DNA of 64,000 nucleotides from Chitinophaga lutea (GTDB taxonomy: Bacteria; Bacteroidota; Bacteroidia; Chitinophagales; Chitinophagaceae): contig NZ_RPDH01000002.1 in NCBI RefSeq assembly GCF_003813775.1, positions 1,116,001 to 1,180,000 on the forward strand. The letters run 5' to 3'. Under the pieces are notes generated by a model. It ran no database searches. It was not told the origin of the DNA and was given only the letters and a program-made list of their open reading frames with translations. This document shows positions 52,966 to 62,078 of the stretch, one piece after another. Both the position numbers and the translations under genes were made by a program. The first letter of the stretch is position 1; each line of letters opens with the position of its first letter.

Positions 52966-55254
52966 ATGAAAAAACTGCAGCTCGATGTCACTGAAGGCAT
53001 GCCTGATACTTTTCCGATAGACTCCACTTTGTCATTCGCACCTTTTGTAACGTATCTGAAAGCACGTGTTGCGGAAGAAAAAGATGCGATCAAACAGACC
53101 TTGTACCAGCAGGTGCTCGAACGTTTCGAGGCGCAGCCGCCCGAGGAAGAGATGGCCCGGATGGTGCATACCTGCCTCTCCCCTTCGCTGCTGGCGAAGA
53201 ACGAAAGCATCTGGGGCATCTGCCCGCCGCTGCGGCCCGTGATCACGTTTGCTACAGACGGCCTGCTGCTCCTGGTCAAAAACTGGAAAGACGAACTGTT
53301 TTCGCGCCGGCCCGAAGATTTCCGGAAAGAAAGGTTACAACAGATCTATGCCTTCATCCTGCGGCGGCTGTACAATTTCCAGCCGCCGGTACGGTCGGTC
53401 AAATACCACGCTTATTCCAACCCCGAAACGGGGCTGATGCAATACTACACGGTGAACGTCAACCCGGATTTCATCGATGTGGAGCCCATCGGCGAACTGC
53501 CGGCCGTGGACTTTTCCAGCCTGCATTCCCGGCTGAACAACGGCGAGGGATATGAGATCCTCGAAAACGTGATCCCGCTCCGGATGTTCCGGTTTAAAGG
53601 CATTTCGATCCTGACCGTTACGGATGTTACGGCGCTGCAGGCGGTGGAGAACATCCGGAAAATACGCCTGAGCCGCACGCCGGGCGACAATACGGCCACC
53701 TACCGCCATGTCATCCAGTCGCTGAAAACGCTGGTAGGCAATCCCAACGTGGAATTCGACCTGTTCACGTTCGTGCGGGTCAACGGCAAGCTGGTATACG
53801 GCTATGAAAAAGGCGGCACGGGCATCCTCTATAAAGTATGGGGCGAAGAGGCCCTCACCCCCGAACAGTTCCAGGCGCAGGCCGAAGGTTATGCCCGGCG
53901 CCCGAATTCATTCTTCTCCCGCAACCTGGCGAAGGAAGACCTGGTGCAGAATGCCTGGTTAAAAAAATTCATCGACCACGGCGTGGGCTCGCTCTCACTC
54001 AGTCCCGTTTTTTACGACCATACCCTGGTGGGCGTGCTTTGTATGCATACCTGGGGAAAGGAGCGGTTCGACGAACGGCTGCTGGCCCTGATAGAACCCG
54101 CCATCGGCGCCATTGCGCAGCTGCTGCAGATTTATGTGGACGAGTTCAACATGGAGATCGACACCATCATCAAGGAAAAGTTCACCTCCATACAGCCCGC
54201 CGTGCAATGGAAATTCAACGAGGCCGCCTGGCAGTACCTGCTGCGGCGGAAGAAAAACGAACCGATGCCGGAAGCCGACCCGATCATCTTCAACGCCGTG
54301 TACCCGCTATACGGCGCGGTCGACATCCGGAATTCCACCACCGAACGGAACCTGGCCATCAAAGCCGACATGGAGCAGCAGTTGCAGCTGTTGTCCAATA
54401 CCCTGGCCGCCATCGGCCTGCAGCACCATTCCTCCTTGCTCGACGGCATGCAGTTCGCCTGCCGCAACTGGCAGCAGAGCCTGCAACAGGAGGCGCTCGG
54501 CACGATGGATGAAAGCAACATCAACCATTTCCTGCAACAGGAAGCCCTGCCTTTCCTGCAACACATGGTCACCCAGCACCCCGACGTGCAGCCCCATTTC
54601 GATGCGTACCTCGCCGGCGACACGGCGGTCGACACCCATAAAAGCGCACTGGAACTGAGCATGCAGATGCTGAACAACCGCATCAACAGTTATCTCGAAA
54701 AGGAAAAAGAACAGCTGCAGCTGTCCTACCCCTGCTATTTTGAAAAATTCCGGACAGACGGGATTGAATATGATATTTATATCGGGCAATCCATCGTTCC
54801 CGATCAGCCATTCTCCCCCTTCCACCTGAAAAACGTACGGTTGTGGCAGCTGTCGTCCATGGCCGAAATTGCCCGGCTCACCAACAGCCTGCTGCCGCAG
54901 ATGCCCAAGGCGCTGCATACCACGCAGCTGATCTTCGTGCACAACCAGACCATCGATATCAGTTTCCGCCCCGACGAAAGGAAGTTCGACGTGGAAGGCG
55001 CCTACAACATCCGTTACCAGATGATCAAGAAACGGATCGACAAGGTACACATCCGCGGTACGGAAGAACGGCTCACCCAGCCGGGCACTATCGCGCTCAT
55101 TTATTTCAACCGGAAAGAAATAGAAGATTACATCCCCTTCATCCAATACTTACAGGAAAAGAACGTATTGCAGAACGAACTGGAAGACCTGCTGCTGGAA
55201 GATTTGCAGGGGCTCAGCGGATTGAAGGCGCTGCGGGTGAAGGTGGTGCTGTGA
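52966..55254 (+). CDS. Large cytoplasmic GAF-domain protein
   Basis: A 762-residue soluble protein from the ATG at 52966 (MKKLQLDVTEGMPDTFPIDS); an ATG 39 bases earlier overlaps the promoter. Residues about 140-290 and about 300-400 contain a PAS/GAF-like region, with GVGSLSLSPVFYDHTLVGVL being GAF-like. Later YPLYGAVDIRNSTTERNLAI recalls the DIRxxT metal-binding motif of class III nucleotidyl cyclases, but the rest of the cyclase core is not evident. Helical segments and an LIFVHNQTIDISFRPDERKF block follow. It has no transmembrane helix or output domain that I recognise. It has its own promoter. Converges with the TauE/SafE gene. Function unknown. Confidence 0.72.
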   Translation: MKKLQLDVTEGMPDTFPIDSTLSFAPFVTYLKARVAEEKDAIKQTLYQQVLERFEAQPPEEEMARMVHTCLSPSLLAKNESIWGICPPLRPVITFATDGLLLLVKNWKDELFSRRPEDFRKERLQQIYAFILRRLYNFQPPVRSVKYHAYSNPETGLMQYYTVNVNPDFIDVEPIGELPAVDFSSLHSRLNNGEGYEILENVIPLRMFRFKGISILTVTDVTALQAVENIRKIRLSRTPGDNTATYRHVIQSLKTLVGNPNVEFDLFTFVRVNGKLVYGYEKGGTGILYKVWGEEALTPEQFQAQAEGYARRPNSFFSRNLAKEDLVQNAWLKKFIDHGVGSLSLSPVFYDHTLVGVLCMHTWGKERFDERLLALIEPAIGAIAQLLQIYVDEFNMEIDTIIKEKFTSIQPAVQWKFNEAAWQYLLRRKKNEPMPEADPIIFNAVYPLYGAVDIRNSTTERNLAIKADMEQQLQLLSNTLAAIGLQHHSSLLDGMQFACRNWQQSLQQEALGTMDESNINHFLQQEALPFLQHMVTQHPDVQPHFDAYLAGDTAVDTHKSALELSMQMLNNRINSYLEKEKEQLQLSYPCYFEKFRTDGIEYDIYIGQSIVPDQPFSPFHLKNVRLWQLSSMAEIARLTNSLLPQMPKALHTTQLIFVHNQTIDISFRPDERKFDVEGAYNIRYQMIKKRIDKVHIRGTEERLTQPGTIALIYFNRKEIEDYIPFIQYLQEKNVLQNELEDLLLEDLQGLSGLKALRVKVVL

Positions 55255-55283
55255 GTGCCGCATGCGCCGTATAGCCCTCCCCA

Positions 55284-56045
55284 TCACCCGAAAACATCCC
55301 AGGCCAGCCGCAAAATGGTTCCGAATACGACCACCAGGAAAAAGACCCGGATGAATTTGTTGCCTTTCAGTAAAGCGAGGCGGGTGCCGAAGTAGGCGCC
55401 GCCCATGTTGCAAACGGCCATCGGTATGGCGAATTCGTACAGGATATGGCCGGTGCCGGCGAAGTAGCAGATGGCGGCGAGGTTGGTGGCCATGTTGATC
55501 AGTTTGGCGCTCGCGCTGGCGTGCAGGAAATCATACCCCAGCAAGGCAATGAACACGAGTATGAAAAAAGTGCCGGTGCCCGGGCCGATCAGCCCGTCGT
55601 AAAACCCGATGATGAGCCCGGCCAGCATGCCCACCACCATTTGTTGCAACCGGCTGTGCTCTACGGCCACGGGCTGCCCGAAGCTTTTATTAAAATAACT
55701 GTAAGCGGCCACGCCTATCAGTACAAAAAGAATGACCGGCTTGATGACGGCATTATCGATCAGGGTAACGCAATAGGCGCCCAGCACGGCGCCGCCGAAA
55801 GCCAGGGCGGCCACATACGCCATCAGCCGCCAGTCGATCGCCACATGGCGGGAATACCGCCAGGCCGCGAAAGCGGTGCCGGAAATGGAAGGGATTTTGG
55901 TCGTGCCGAGCAGCGTCGCCACGGGATATTGCGGCAGGATTACCAGGATGGCCGGCGTTTGCAGCAGCCCTCCCCCACCTACGATCGCATCGATAAAACC
56001 TGCGCAAAAGGCCGCCAGGCAAAGCAGCAACAGTTCCAGCAACAT
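55284..56045 (-). CDS. TauE/SafE-family membrane transporter
   Basis: A 253-residue protein from the ATG at 56045 (MLLELLLLCLAAFCAGFIDA); a start 42 bases earlier is less likely. About eight transmembrane helices, and the two family repeats: GFIDAIVGGGGLLQTPAILV near the N-terminus and GFYDGLIGPGTGTFFILVFI in the second half, each with the conserved G-x-GGG / G-PG-G signature. Members export sulfite, sulfonates or related anions. It is a single gene; no sulfur-metabolism neighbour identifies the substrate. Confidence 0.9.
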   Translation of the reverse strand: MLLELLLLCLAAFCAGFIDAIVGGGGLLQTPAILVILPQYPVATLLGTTKIPSISGTAFAAWRYSRHVAIDWRLMAYVAALAFGGAVLGAYCVTLIDNAVIKPVILFVLIGVAAYSYFNKSFGQPVAVEHSRLQQMVVGMLAGLIIGFYDGLIGPGTGTFFILVFIALLGYDFLHASASAKLINMATNLAAICYFAGTGHILYEFAIPMAVCNMGGAYFGTRLALLKGNKFIRVFFLVVVFGTILRLAWDVFG

Positions 56046-56061
56046 GGCCGCGAAATTACAC

Positions 56062-56095
56062 AAAAAAAGGCTGCTGCTTTTCAGCAACAGCCTTT
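56062..56095 (-). terminator. Terminator of the M16 peptidase gene
   Basis: AAAGGCTG (56066-56073) pairs with CAGCCTTT (56088-56095), extended by CTG/CAG, with A-run before it that becomes a T-run on the minus strand. It sits 22 bases past the M16 stop and just ahead of the TauE/SafE start. Confidence 0.82.
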
Positions 56096-56116
56096 CCGGT
56101 TATTTAATCCACTTCC

Positions 56117-58963
56117 CTATTTCTCAGGCACGAGGATGGCCTTGAAATAGTTGGCGTTGCCCAGGTATTTCACCGCAGCGGCTTTTACGCTGGCCTCGGT
56201 CACCTGTTTCAGGCGCTCGGCCTGGCGCAGCACCGTGGTCGGGTCTTCGTTGTTTTTGAATTTGGAAGAGAGGTACGACAACCAGAAGTTGTTTTCGCGC
56301 AGGCTTACTTCCATGGCCCGGGTGCTTTCCGCGCGGAATTTTTCGATGTCCACGGCGGTAGCGCCTTCCTTCTTGATCTTCTCGATCTCGTCGAGCGCGG
56401 CGGCTACCAGCTTGTCTACATTCGCGGAAGCGCAGCTGAAGGAAATGGTGAGGGTGTAATACGGGTGCGGCAGTTTTTCGTAGCTCACGCCCACATTGGG
56501 GCTGTACACACCGCTTTCTTTTTCACGCAGGCGCTCCAGCACCTTGAATTCCAGCACGTCGCTCAGCGCGCTCAGCTGGAGGTTGTTCTCCACGGAGTAC
56601 TGGTAGTCGCCATGGAAGAACAGGCGTACCTGAGCCTTGTCTTCAATGCCTTTTTTCACGATGCGCGTCACGTTGCCGGTGAGCGGTTTGCCGCCACGGT
56701 CCACGAACGTTTCTTTACGGCCGGTGGCGGGCAGGCCGCCCAGGTATGTTTCGAGCAGGGGTTTGATCTTTTCCACGTCGAAGTTACCAACGAACACAAA
56801 AGTCTGCCCGCTTGCATCGGCAAAACGTTCTTTGAAAAACTCGAAGGAACGGTCGAGGCTGATCTGATCCAGTTCCGCCAGCGTGGGTTTCCGTTCCCGC
56901 AGGTTGTTGCCGGACATTACGGAAGTGATCGTATCGCCGTACACATTTTCCGGACTGTCGTCCGCATTCTGGAGATACACTTTGAACTCGTCCATGTTCT
57001 TTTTGAACAGGATGGGGTCTTTCCGCGGATTGGTGCCGTGGGCGTAGATCAGCTGCAGGGCTGTTTCAAGGTCTTTGGGCGACGCACTACCGCTGTAGCC
57101 CTGGTGCAGGCTGCTGATATACACCGAACCGCCGGCGGTGCTGCCGGCCAGCATTTTGCGCAGCTGGGTGTTCTCGAACTCGCCGATACCGTCGCCGCCG
57201 ATGTTGCCGGCGTAGTTGGTGGCCATGTAATCTTTATCTTCCGCGAGGGAGGTGCCACCTTCGGCAAAGGAAGAGAAGATGATCTGGTCGTTCTTGAAGG
57301 TGGTGGGTTTCAGGTATACCTTCACACCGTTCGACAGGGTGAGTTTCGTAACATCGATACCCTGTATTTTTTCTTCCGCCGTTATTTTGCCGGGCACCGG
57401 TTTTTTCTCGAGCAGCGGTTTGTTCACGGCATTGTCTACATACGCCGTAACGCCTTTGCCGGAATTGCGCAGCGCATCGAGCAGCTGTGCCTCGGTGGGC
57501 AGTTTGGCTTTGTCTTTATCCGGCGCCTGGGCAATGATGGTGATGTTTTCGGGTGCCGCCATCTTTTTGGCGAACTCGTTCACTTCCGCCAGCGTGATAT
57601 CGGCCAGCAGCTGTTTGGTAAGTGTATAACGGAATTCCGGGCTCACGATGGGGGCGTTGTACATGAAGTTTTTCAGGTAAGCCTGCACGAAGGAGTTGGA
57701 CGGGATCTTGTCCATTTCGCGGTAGTTCTTCTCATTGCCGGCTTCCATGTTCTTTTTCACCACGTCGAGCTCGGAGGCGATAAAGCCGAACTGCGCCATC
57801 CTTTCCACTTCGGTCATCACACCGCTCAGGCCCTTGGCCAGTTCGCCGGGGTCTTTGGTCACCGCCACGATGGTAGCGGCGTCGATGCCGGGTACCAGGC
57901 CGCCCTGGTAGGCGCCGTAGCTGAACTGCCCTTCCACGAACGGCGCAGTGCCTTTCTGCTTCAGTTCCAGTAAACGGCTGCTCATCATGGAATTGATCAT
58001 GCTGGTGATGATCCCTTTCCTGATGTCGGGAATGCCGTTGGTGACTTTAGCGCGGTGGCGGATGAACGTGAGTACCACGTTATAAGGGAACTCCTTGTCC
58101 GTAACGAGCTTCACGATGGGCTCCTTATTGTCGGGGAGATCGTATTTTTCATGCGGGCGGGGTTTGGCGGGGTTGGTGAGCGGACCAAAGTTCTCTTTGA
58201 TCAGCGCTTCCACCTGCGCCACGTCGAAATCGCCCACGGCAATCACCGCCTGCAGGTTAGGACGGTACCAGTCTTTATAAAACTGTTTGATTTCGTTGTG
58301 CTTGAAATTCTGGATGATGTCCAGCTTGCCGATGGGGATACGCGCCGCGTAGCGGGAATTGCCCAGCAGCACCGGCAGCAGTTCTTTCTGCATGCGCGAC
58401 TGTGCGTTCTTGCCGCGTTGGCGGTCTTCTTCCACGATCACGCCTCTTTCTTCATCGATGTCGGCATCTTCCATGCGGATGTGGCCGGCCCAGTTGGCGA
58501 GGATCTTGAAACCGTTTTTGAACAGCGCCGCACTGTCTGTGGGTATCGGCAGCTGGTACACGGTCTGGTCGAACGAGGTATAGGCATTCAGATCGGCCCC
58601 GAACTTCACGCCTGCTTTCTGCAGGTAGTTGATCAGTTCGTTTTTGGGGAAATCCTTCGTGCCGTTAAAGGCCATGTGCTCGGTGAAGTGGGCCAGCCCC
58701 TGCTGCGCGTCTGTTTCCATGAGCGAGCCGGCTTTGAGGGCCATATACAGCACGGCCCGGTTTTTAGGCTCGCTGTTTTTACGGATGTAATACGTAAGGC
58801 CGTTGGAGAGTTTGCCGATCTTGACATCGGGGTCGGCCGGTATTTTATCCGTGGCGGCTTTGACGGCGGCCTGTTTGGGTTTCGGCTGCGCCTGGGCCTG
58901 GATGGATGTTACCTGGAAAACGCTCGTTGCGGCAAGCGTCAGCAGTAGAAAACGTCGTTTCAT
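56117..58963 (-). CDS. M16-family (insulinase-type) zinc peptidase, exported
   Basis: A 948-residue two-repeat M16 protein from the ATG at 58963 (MKRRFLLLTLAATSVFQVTS signal). The inverted zinc motif HxxEH is in QGLAHFTEHMAFNGTKDFPK (His92, Glu95, His96). The downstream glutamate of the family is in the region IRMEDADIDEERGVIVEEDR. The second, inactive repeat (about 470-940) has PKDLETALQLIYAHGTNPRK and TFVFVGNFDVEKIKPLLETY. Such long M16 proteins are periplasmic and degrade peptides. It stands alone with its own terminator. The start 24 residues earlier would lengthen the signal without support. Confidence 0.93.
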   Translation of the reverse strand: MKRRFLLLTLAATSVFQVTSIQAQAQPKPKQAAVKAATDKIPADPDVKIGKLSNGLTYYIRKNSEPKNRAVLYMALKAGSLMETDAQQGLAHFTEHMAFNGTKDFPKNELINYLQKAGVKFGADLNAYTSFDQTVYQLPIPTDSAALFKNGFKILANWAGHIRMEDADIDEERGVIVEEDRQRGKNAQSRMQKELLPVLLGNSRYAARIPIGKLDIIQNFKHNEIKQFYKDWYRPNLQAVIAVGDFDVAQVEALIKENFGPLTNPAKPRPHEKYDLPDNKEPIVKLVTDKEFPYNVVLTFIRHRAKVTNGIPDIRKGIITSMINSMMSSRLLELKQKGTAPFVEGQFSYGAYQGGLVPGIDAATIVAVTKDPGELAKGLSGVMTEVERMAQFGFIASELDVVKKNMEAGNEKNYREMDKIPSNSFVQAYLKNFMYNAPIVSPEFRYTLTKQLLADITLAEVNEFAKKMAAPENITIIAQAPDKDKAKLPTEAQLLDALRNSGKGVTAYVDNAVNKPLLEKKPVPGKITAEEKIQGIDVTKLTLSNGVKVYLKPTTFKNDQIIFSSFAEGGTSLAEDKDYMATNYAGNIGGDGIGEFENTQLRKMLAGSTAGGSVYISSLHQGYSGSASPKDLETALQLIYAHGTNPRKDPILFKKNMDEFKVYLQNADDSPENVYGDTITSVMSGNNLRERKPTLAELDQISLDRSFEFFKERFADASGQTFVFVGNFDVEKIKPLLETYLGGLPATGRKETFVDRGGKPLTGNVTRIVKKGIEDKAQVRLFFHGDYQYSVENNLQLSALSDVLEFKVLERLREKESGVYSPNVGVSYEKLPHPYYTLTISFSCASANVDKLVAAALDEIEKIKKEGATAVDIEKFRAESTRAMEVSLRENNFWLSYLSSKFKNNEDPTTVLRQAERLKQVTEASVKAAAVKYLGNANYFKAILVPEK

Positions 58964-59095
58964 AAAGCGGTGTTGGTTTATAGATTTTATTGCGGCAAAC
59001 AAGTATGCCAACGCCCCCATGACGGGGGCGGGCATAAATATACTATAAACCCTGCGAATGGGCCCGGCCGTTTATCCGGGAAAACAGGGCGCCTG

Positions 59096-60904
59096 TCATT
59101 TATTGTCATACAGCTGCTGATGCACTTCCCAGAACGATTTTACCGGGTTTTTGAACACCCTGCGGTCGTACGTCATCAGCCCGTTGGTTTCCACCTCCAC
59201 GTCCGTGGTTTGAGTGTACACGGCGGCGGAAAGGCCCAGCGGGATTAATTCTTTCAGTTTCTTCATGTATTCCTGGTACCGTCTGAACAGCTCTCCGGCC
59301 GTTTTGAAGGTCTGGTAGCCCCAGTTATCCTTCTGCTGCCACACATGCCCGTCTACCGGGAGGCCCAGCCCGCCGAACTCGCCCAGCACGATGGCCTGCT
59401 TGCCGCCGTAGATGTCTGCGTCGGGCATGGCGGGGTCGGGATAATTATGCAGGTCGATGATATGGCCGGTGGGATAAAAGTTGCCGCCGCTGGCGCTGTT
59501 GACCAGCCTTGAAGGGTCTTTCTGCATCGTCCATTCGGTGATCTCTCTGGTTTTGAACTGTCCCCATGCTTCGTTAAAGGGCACCCATACCACGATGGAG
59601 GGGCTGTTGTGCAGGGCGTCCATGATGGCGCTCCACTCCTGCCGGTAAGCATTTTCGGAGGCCTCGCTGCGTTGCTGATCGGTGCCGCGGCCAACGATGC
59701 CGGGGCGGGGTTCCCAGCGGTTGCCGAGGTCGCCGCTCGGCATGTCCTGCCAAACGAGCATGCCCAGCCGGTCGCAATGATAGTACCAGCGCGCGGGTTC
59801 CACCTTGATGTGTTTGCGGATCATGTTAAAGCCCATGGCTTTGGTCTGCTCCACATCGAAGAGCAGCGCTTCGTCGGTGGGCGCGGTGTACAACCCGTCT
59901 GGCCACCAGCCCTGGTCGAGCGGGCCGTACTGGAAGAGGAATTTATTGTTGAGCAGCATGCGGTACACGCCTTTCTCATCTTTGGCCATCGACGATTTGC
60001 GCATCGCGAAATAACTTTTCACCGTATCCACCGCCTTGCCTTTGCGGGTGATCTCCAGCTTCAGGTCGTACAGGAAGGGGCTGGAAGGCGACCACAATTT
60101 GGGCGACGGAATTTTCAGCACGGCGGAGCCGCCGGGCTCGATGGTGGTTTCGGCCACTTTGCTGCCGTTGTCCCAGGCGCTCACCAGCACCTGGTCGCCC
60201 GGAACGGGATTTACCACGGTGGTGTTCACCGTGAGGGTTTCCTGGTCGATGTCCGGCGTTTGTTTGACGGTGGCGAGGTAGGTTTCCGGCAGGGCTTCGA
60301 GCCATACCGTTTGCCAGATGCCGGTTACAGGGGTGTACCAGATGCCCTCCGGCTTGCGCACCTGTTTGCCGCGCGGCTGCGGGCCCTGGTCGGTAGGGTC
60401 CCATACTTTCACCACCAGCGTTTGTTCGCCTTTCTTTTTCAGGTGCGGGGTGATGTCGAACGAAAACGGGTCGAAGCCGCCCTTGTGGCTGCCTGCCAGC
60501 ATGCCGTTCACATATACTTCTGTTTCCCAGTCTACCGCACCGAAATGCAGCAATATCTTTTTGCCGCCGGCGGGCCGGGTGAAGGTGGTCTGGTACCAGA
60601 GCAGGCTGTCTTTCCCCACCGTTCTGCCCACACCGGACAAAGCCGACTCGATAGCGAAGGGCACGAGTATTTTCCCCGTATAGGCGGCGGGGTTACCGGC
60701 GCTACGGGGGGTAACGGCATAGTTCCACAAACCGTTGAGGTTTTTCCAGTTGCCCCGTACGAGTTGTGGACGGGGGTATTCCGGCAACACCTGGCCGGGC
60801 GTTACTTTCTCGCTCCAGGGCGTTTTGATTCTCCCGGGAACTGCCTGCCAGGTCTGTGCCTGGGCCATATTGGCCACCAGCAGTAATACAAATAGTTTTT
60901 TCAT
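59096..60904 (-). CDS. Family 2 glycoside hydrolase, exported
   Basis: A 602-residue enzyme with signal peptide MKKLFVLLLVANMAQAQ. It shows the GH2 layout: sugar-binding domain (about 45-215, PLVRGNWKNLNGLW-type start and VYVNGMLAGSHKGGFDPFSF), immunoglobulin-like domain (about 220-310), and TIM barrel. The acid/base Glu is at about 445 in WVPFNEAWGQF, and the nucleophile Glu at about 509 in AIVLGEFGGLGLPV. GH2 enzymes are beta-galactosidases, beta-mannosidases or beta-glucuronidases; specificity unknown. Its ATG overlaps the stop of the upstream sialidase-like gene by the sequence ATGA, so they are translationally coupled. Confidence 0.93.
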   Translation of the reverse strand: MKKLFVLLLVANMAQAQTWQAVPGRIKTPWSEKVTPGQVLPEYPRPQLVRGNWKNLNGLWNYAVTPRSAGNPAAYTGKILVPFAIESALSGVGRTVGKDSLLWYQTTFTRPAGGKKILLHFGAVDWETEVYVNGMLAGSHKGGFDPFSFDITPHLKKKGEQTLVVKVWDPTDQGPQPRGKQVRKPEGIWYTPVTGIWQTVWLEALPETYLATVKQTPDIDQETLTVNTTVVNPVPGDQVLVSAWDNGSKVAETTIEPGGSAVLKIPSPKLWSPSSPFLYDLKLEITRKGKAVDTVKSYFAMRKSSMAKDEKGVYRMLLNNKFLFQYGPLDQGWWPDGLYTAPTDEALLFDVEQTKAMGFNMIRKHIKVEPARWYYHCDRLGMLVWQDMPSGDLGNRWEPRPGIVGRGTDQQRSEASENAYRQEWSAIMDALHNSPSIVVWVPFNEAWGQFKTREITEWTMQKDPSRLVNSASGGNFYPTGHIIDLHNYPDPAMPDADIYGGKQAIVLGEFGGLGLPVDGHVWQQKDNWGYQTFKTAGELFRRYQEYMKKLKELIPLGLSAAVYTQTTDVEVETNGLMTYDRRVFKNPVKSFWEVHQQLYDNK

Positions 60905-62022
60905 GAACCGGTATTTAGTGCTTGTATATTCCTGAATTGCGGGATGCGGTGGAAGGTGAGGTAATTGGCGTTGTGGAAACTCTCCGCTCCGCCGGTTTCA
61001 TCATCGTAGGCCGTGCGGCATACGAAGATGAGGTCGTCGCCGTCTACCTGCCAGTCGGCATAATTGAACCCGTGATGCAGCGGGTCCGGGTGATGCAGCA
61101 CGATGCTGTGCAGCTCCCAGTGCAGGAGGTCCGCCGACGAGCAGAGCGCCTGCGTATTCCTCACTTTATCGAGCGGGGTACTGTGGCGGTAGGTTTCCGG
61201 TACGTAGTTGGCGATGGTCCAGTACCGGGCCGATGCCGCATCGTACCGCACGCTGAACTTTTTACCGCCGCCGGGAAAATCGGTGAAAACGATGTTCCCG
61301 CCGGGCTGAACGATGGCGGCCAGTTCTTTGCCGGTATCCTGCGGATGGTGCACCCGGAGCAGGTTCCATACATCGCCGTCCGGGGCGGGCACGGCGTTGC
61401 CTTCGAGCCATCCCTGGAACTGCCCGCGGAGCAGTGAGGCGTCGTACGGCAGCGCTTCGTTTTCCTGCCAGCTGGCGGATTGGAGCAGGTCTGCGTCTTC
61501 GGGGGCGTGGAGCAGCTGTGCGCTCATCATCCTGCTCCACAGTTCCGGATCCCCTTCCGCTTTTTCCACGGCGCGCCAGATGCGGCCGTTGTAGTGCAGT
61601 ACGGGCACGGGGCCGGTGTGGTACCGCCCTTCGCGCACGATGCCTTTTTCCCAGGTGCGGCCGCCATCGGTCGAGCGGCGGATCACCAGGTTGCCGTAGT
61701 GTTTGTCCGTTCCCATGAGGTATAACGCTCCCCCGTGTACGAAAAGCCCCGACCAGAATTGCCCCTCCAGTTCCGCAACCAGTTCCCAGCGGAGGCCGCG
61801 GGAGGCGGAGCGGTAAATGCGGGCGGTGGCGGACTGATGTTCCCTGGAAGCCGGCCCGAACAGGTCGTGCGAGGCGATGTAATCCCCGTTGGGCAGGATG
61901 CACACGGACGGCGAGCCGATGTAAAGTCCCTCTGATTTGGGGCTGTGCGCTACTACAACGCCCGGGGGCGCGGCAGATGGCGCCGTTGCGGCATGCTGTA
62001 CACGGGAAGCAGATGGTTTCAT
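60901..62022 (-). CDS. Sialidase-like six-bladed beta-propeller (BNR) protein
   Basis: About 373 residues from the ATG at 62022 (MKPSASRVQHAATAPSAAPP); an ATG at 62058 is the alternative. An Asp-box (BNR) repeat is present as RRSTDGGRTWEKGIV, with related strands around SPSVCILPNGDYIASHDLFG, IYRSASRGLRWELVAELEGQ, CSSADLLHWELHSI and LIFVCRTAYDDETGGA. This is the exo-sialidase/neuraminidase superfamily fold. The classic triad of sialidases (Arg, Glu/Tyr, Asp) cannot be confirmed by eye, so it may act on another glycan. No signal peptide is obvious, unlike the coupled GH2. Translation is coupled to GH2 by a four-base ATGA overlap. Confidence 0.78.
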   Translation of the reverse strand: MKPSASRVQHAATAPSAAPPGVVVAHSPKSEGLYIGSPSVCILPNGDYIASHDLFGPASREHQSATARIYRSASRGLRWELVAELEGQFWSGLFVHGGALYLMGTDKHYGNLVIRRSTDGGRTWEKGIVREGRYHTGPVPVLHYNGRIWRAVEKAEGDPELWSRMMSAQLLHAPEDADLLQSASWQENEALPYDASLLRGQFQGWLEGNAVPAPDGDVWNLLRVHHPQDTGKELAAIVQPGGNIVFTDFPGGGKKFSVRYDAASARYWTIANYVPETYRHSTPLDKVRNTQALCSSADLLHWELHSIVLHHPDPLHHGFNYADWQVDGDDLIFVCRTAYDDETGGAESFHNANYLTFHRIPQFRNIQALNTGS

Positions 62023-62066
62023 GGTTCGTTGGAATACGGGAAGGGGTAAAATAGTCATTTTTTGAA

Positions 62067-62074
62067 TATCTTGT
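62067..62074 (+). promoter_or_regulatory. -7 promoter box (TATCTTGT) of the DUF1080 gene
   Basis: TATCTTGT resembles TAnnTTTG and ends 4 bases before the ATG at 62079. It lies in the narrow gap (20 or 56 bases, depending on the start used) to the divergent sialidase-like gene. No -33 box was recognised. Confidence 0.4.
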
Positions 62075-62078
62075 AAGC

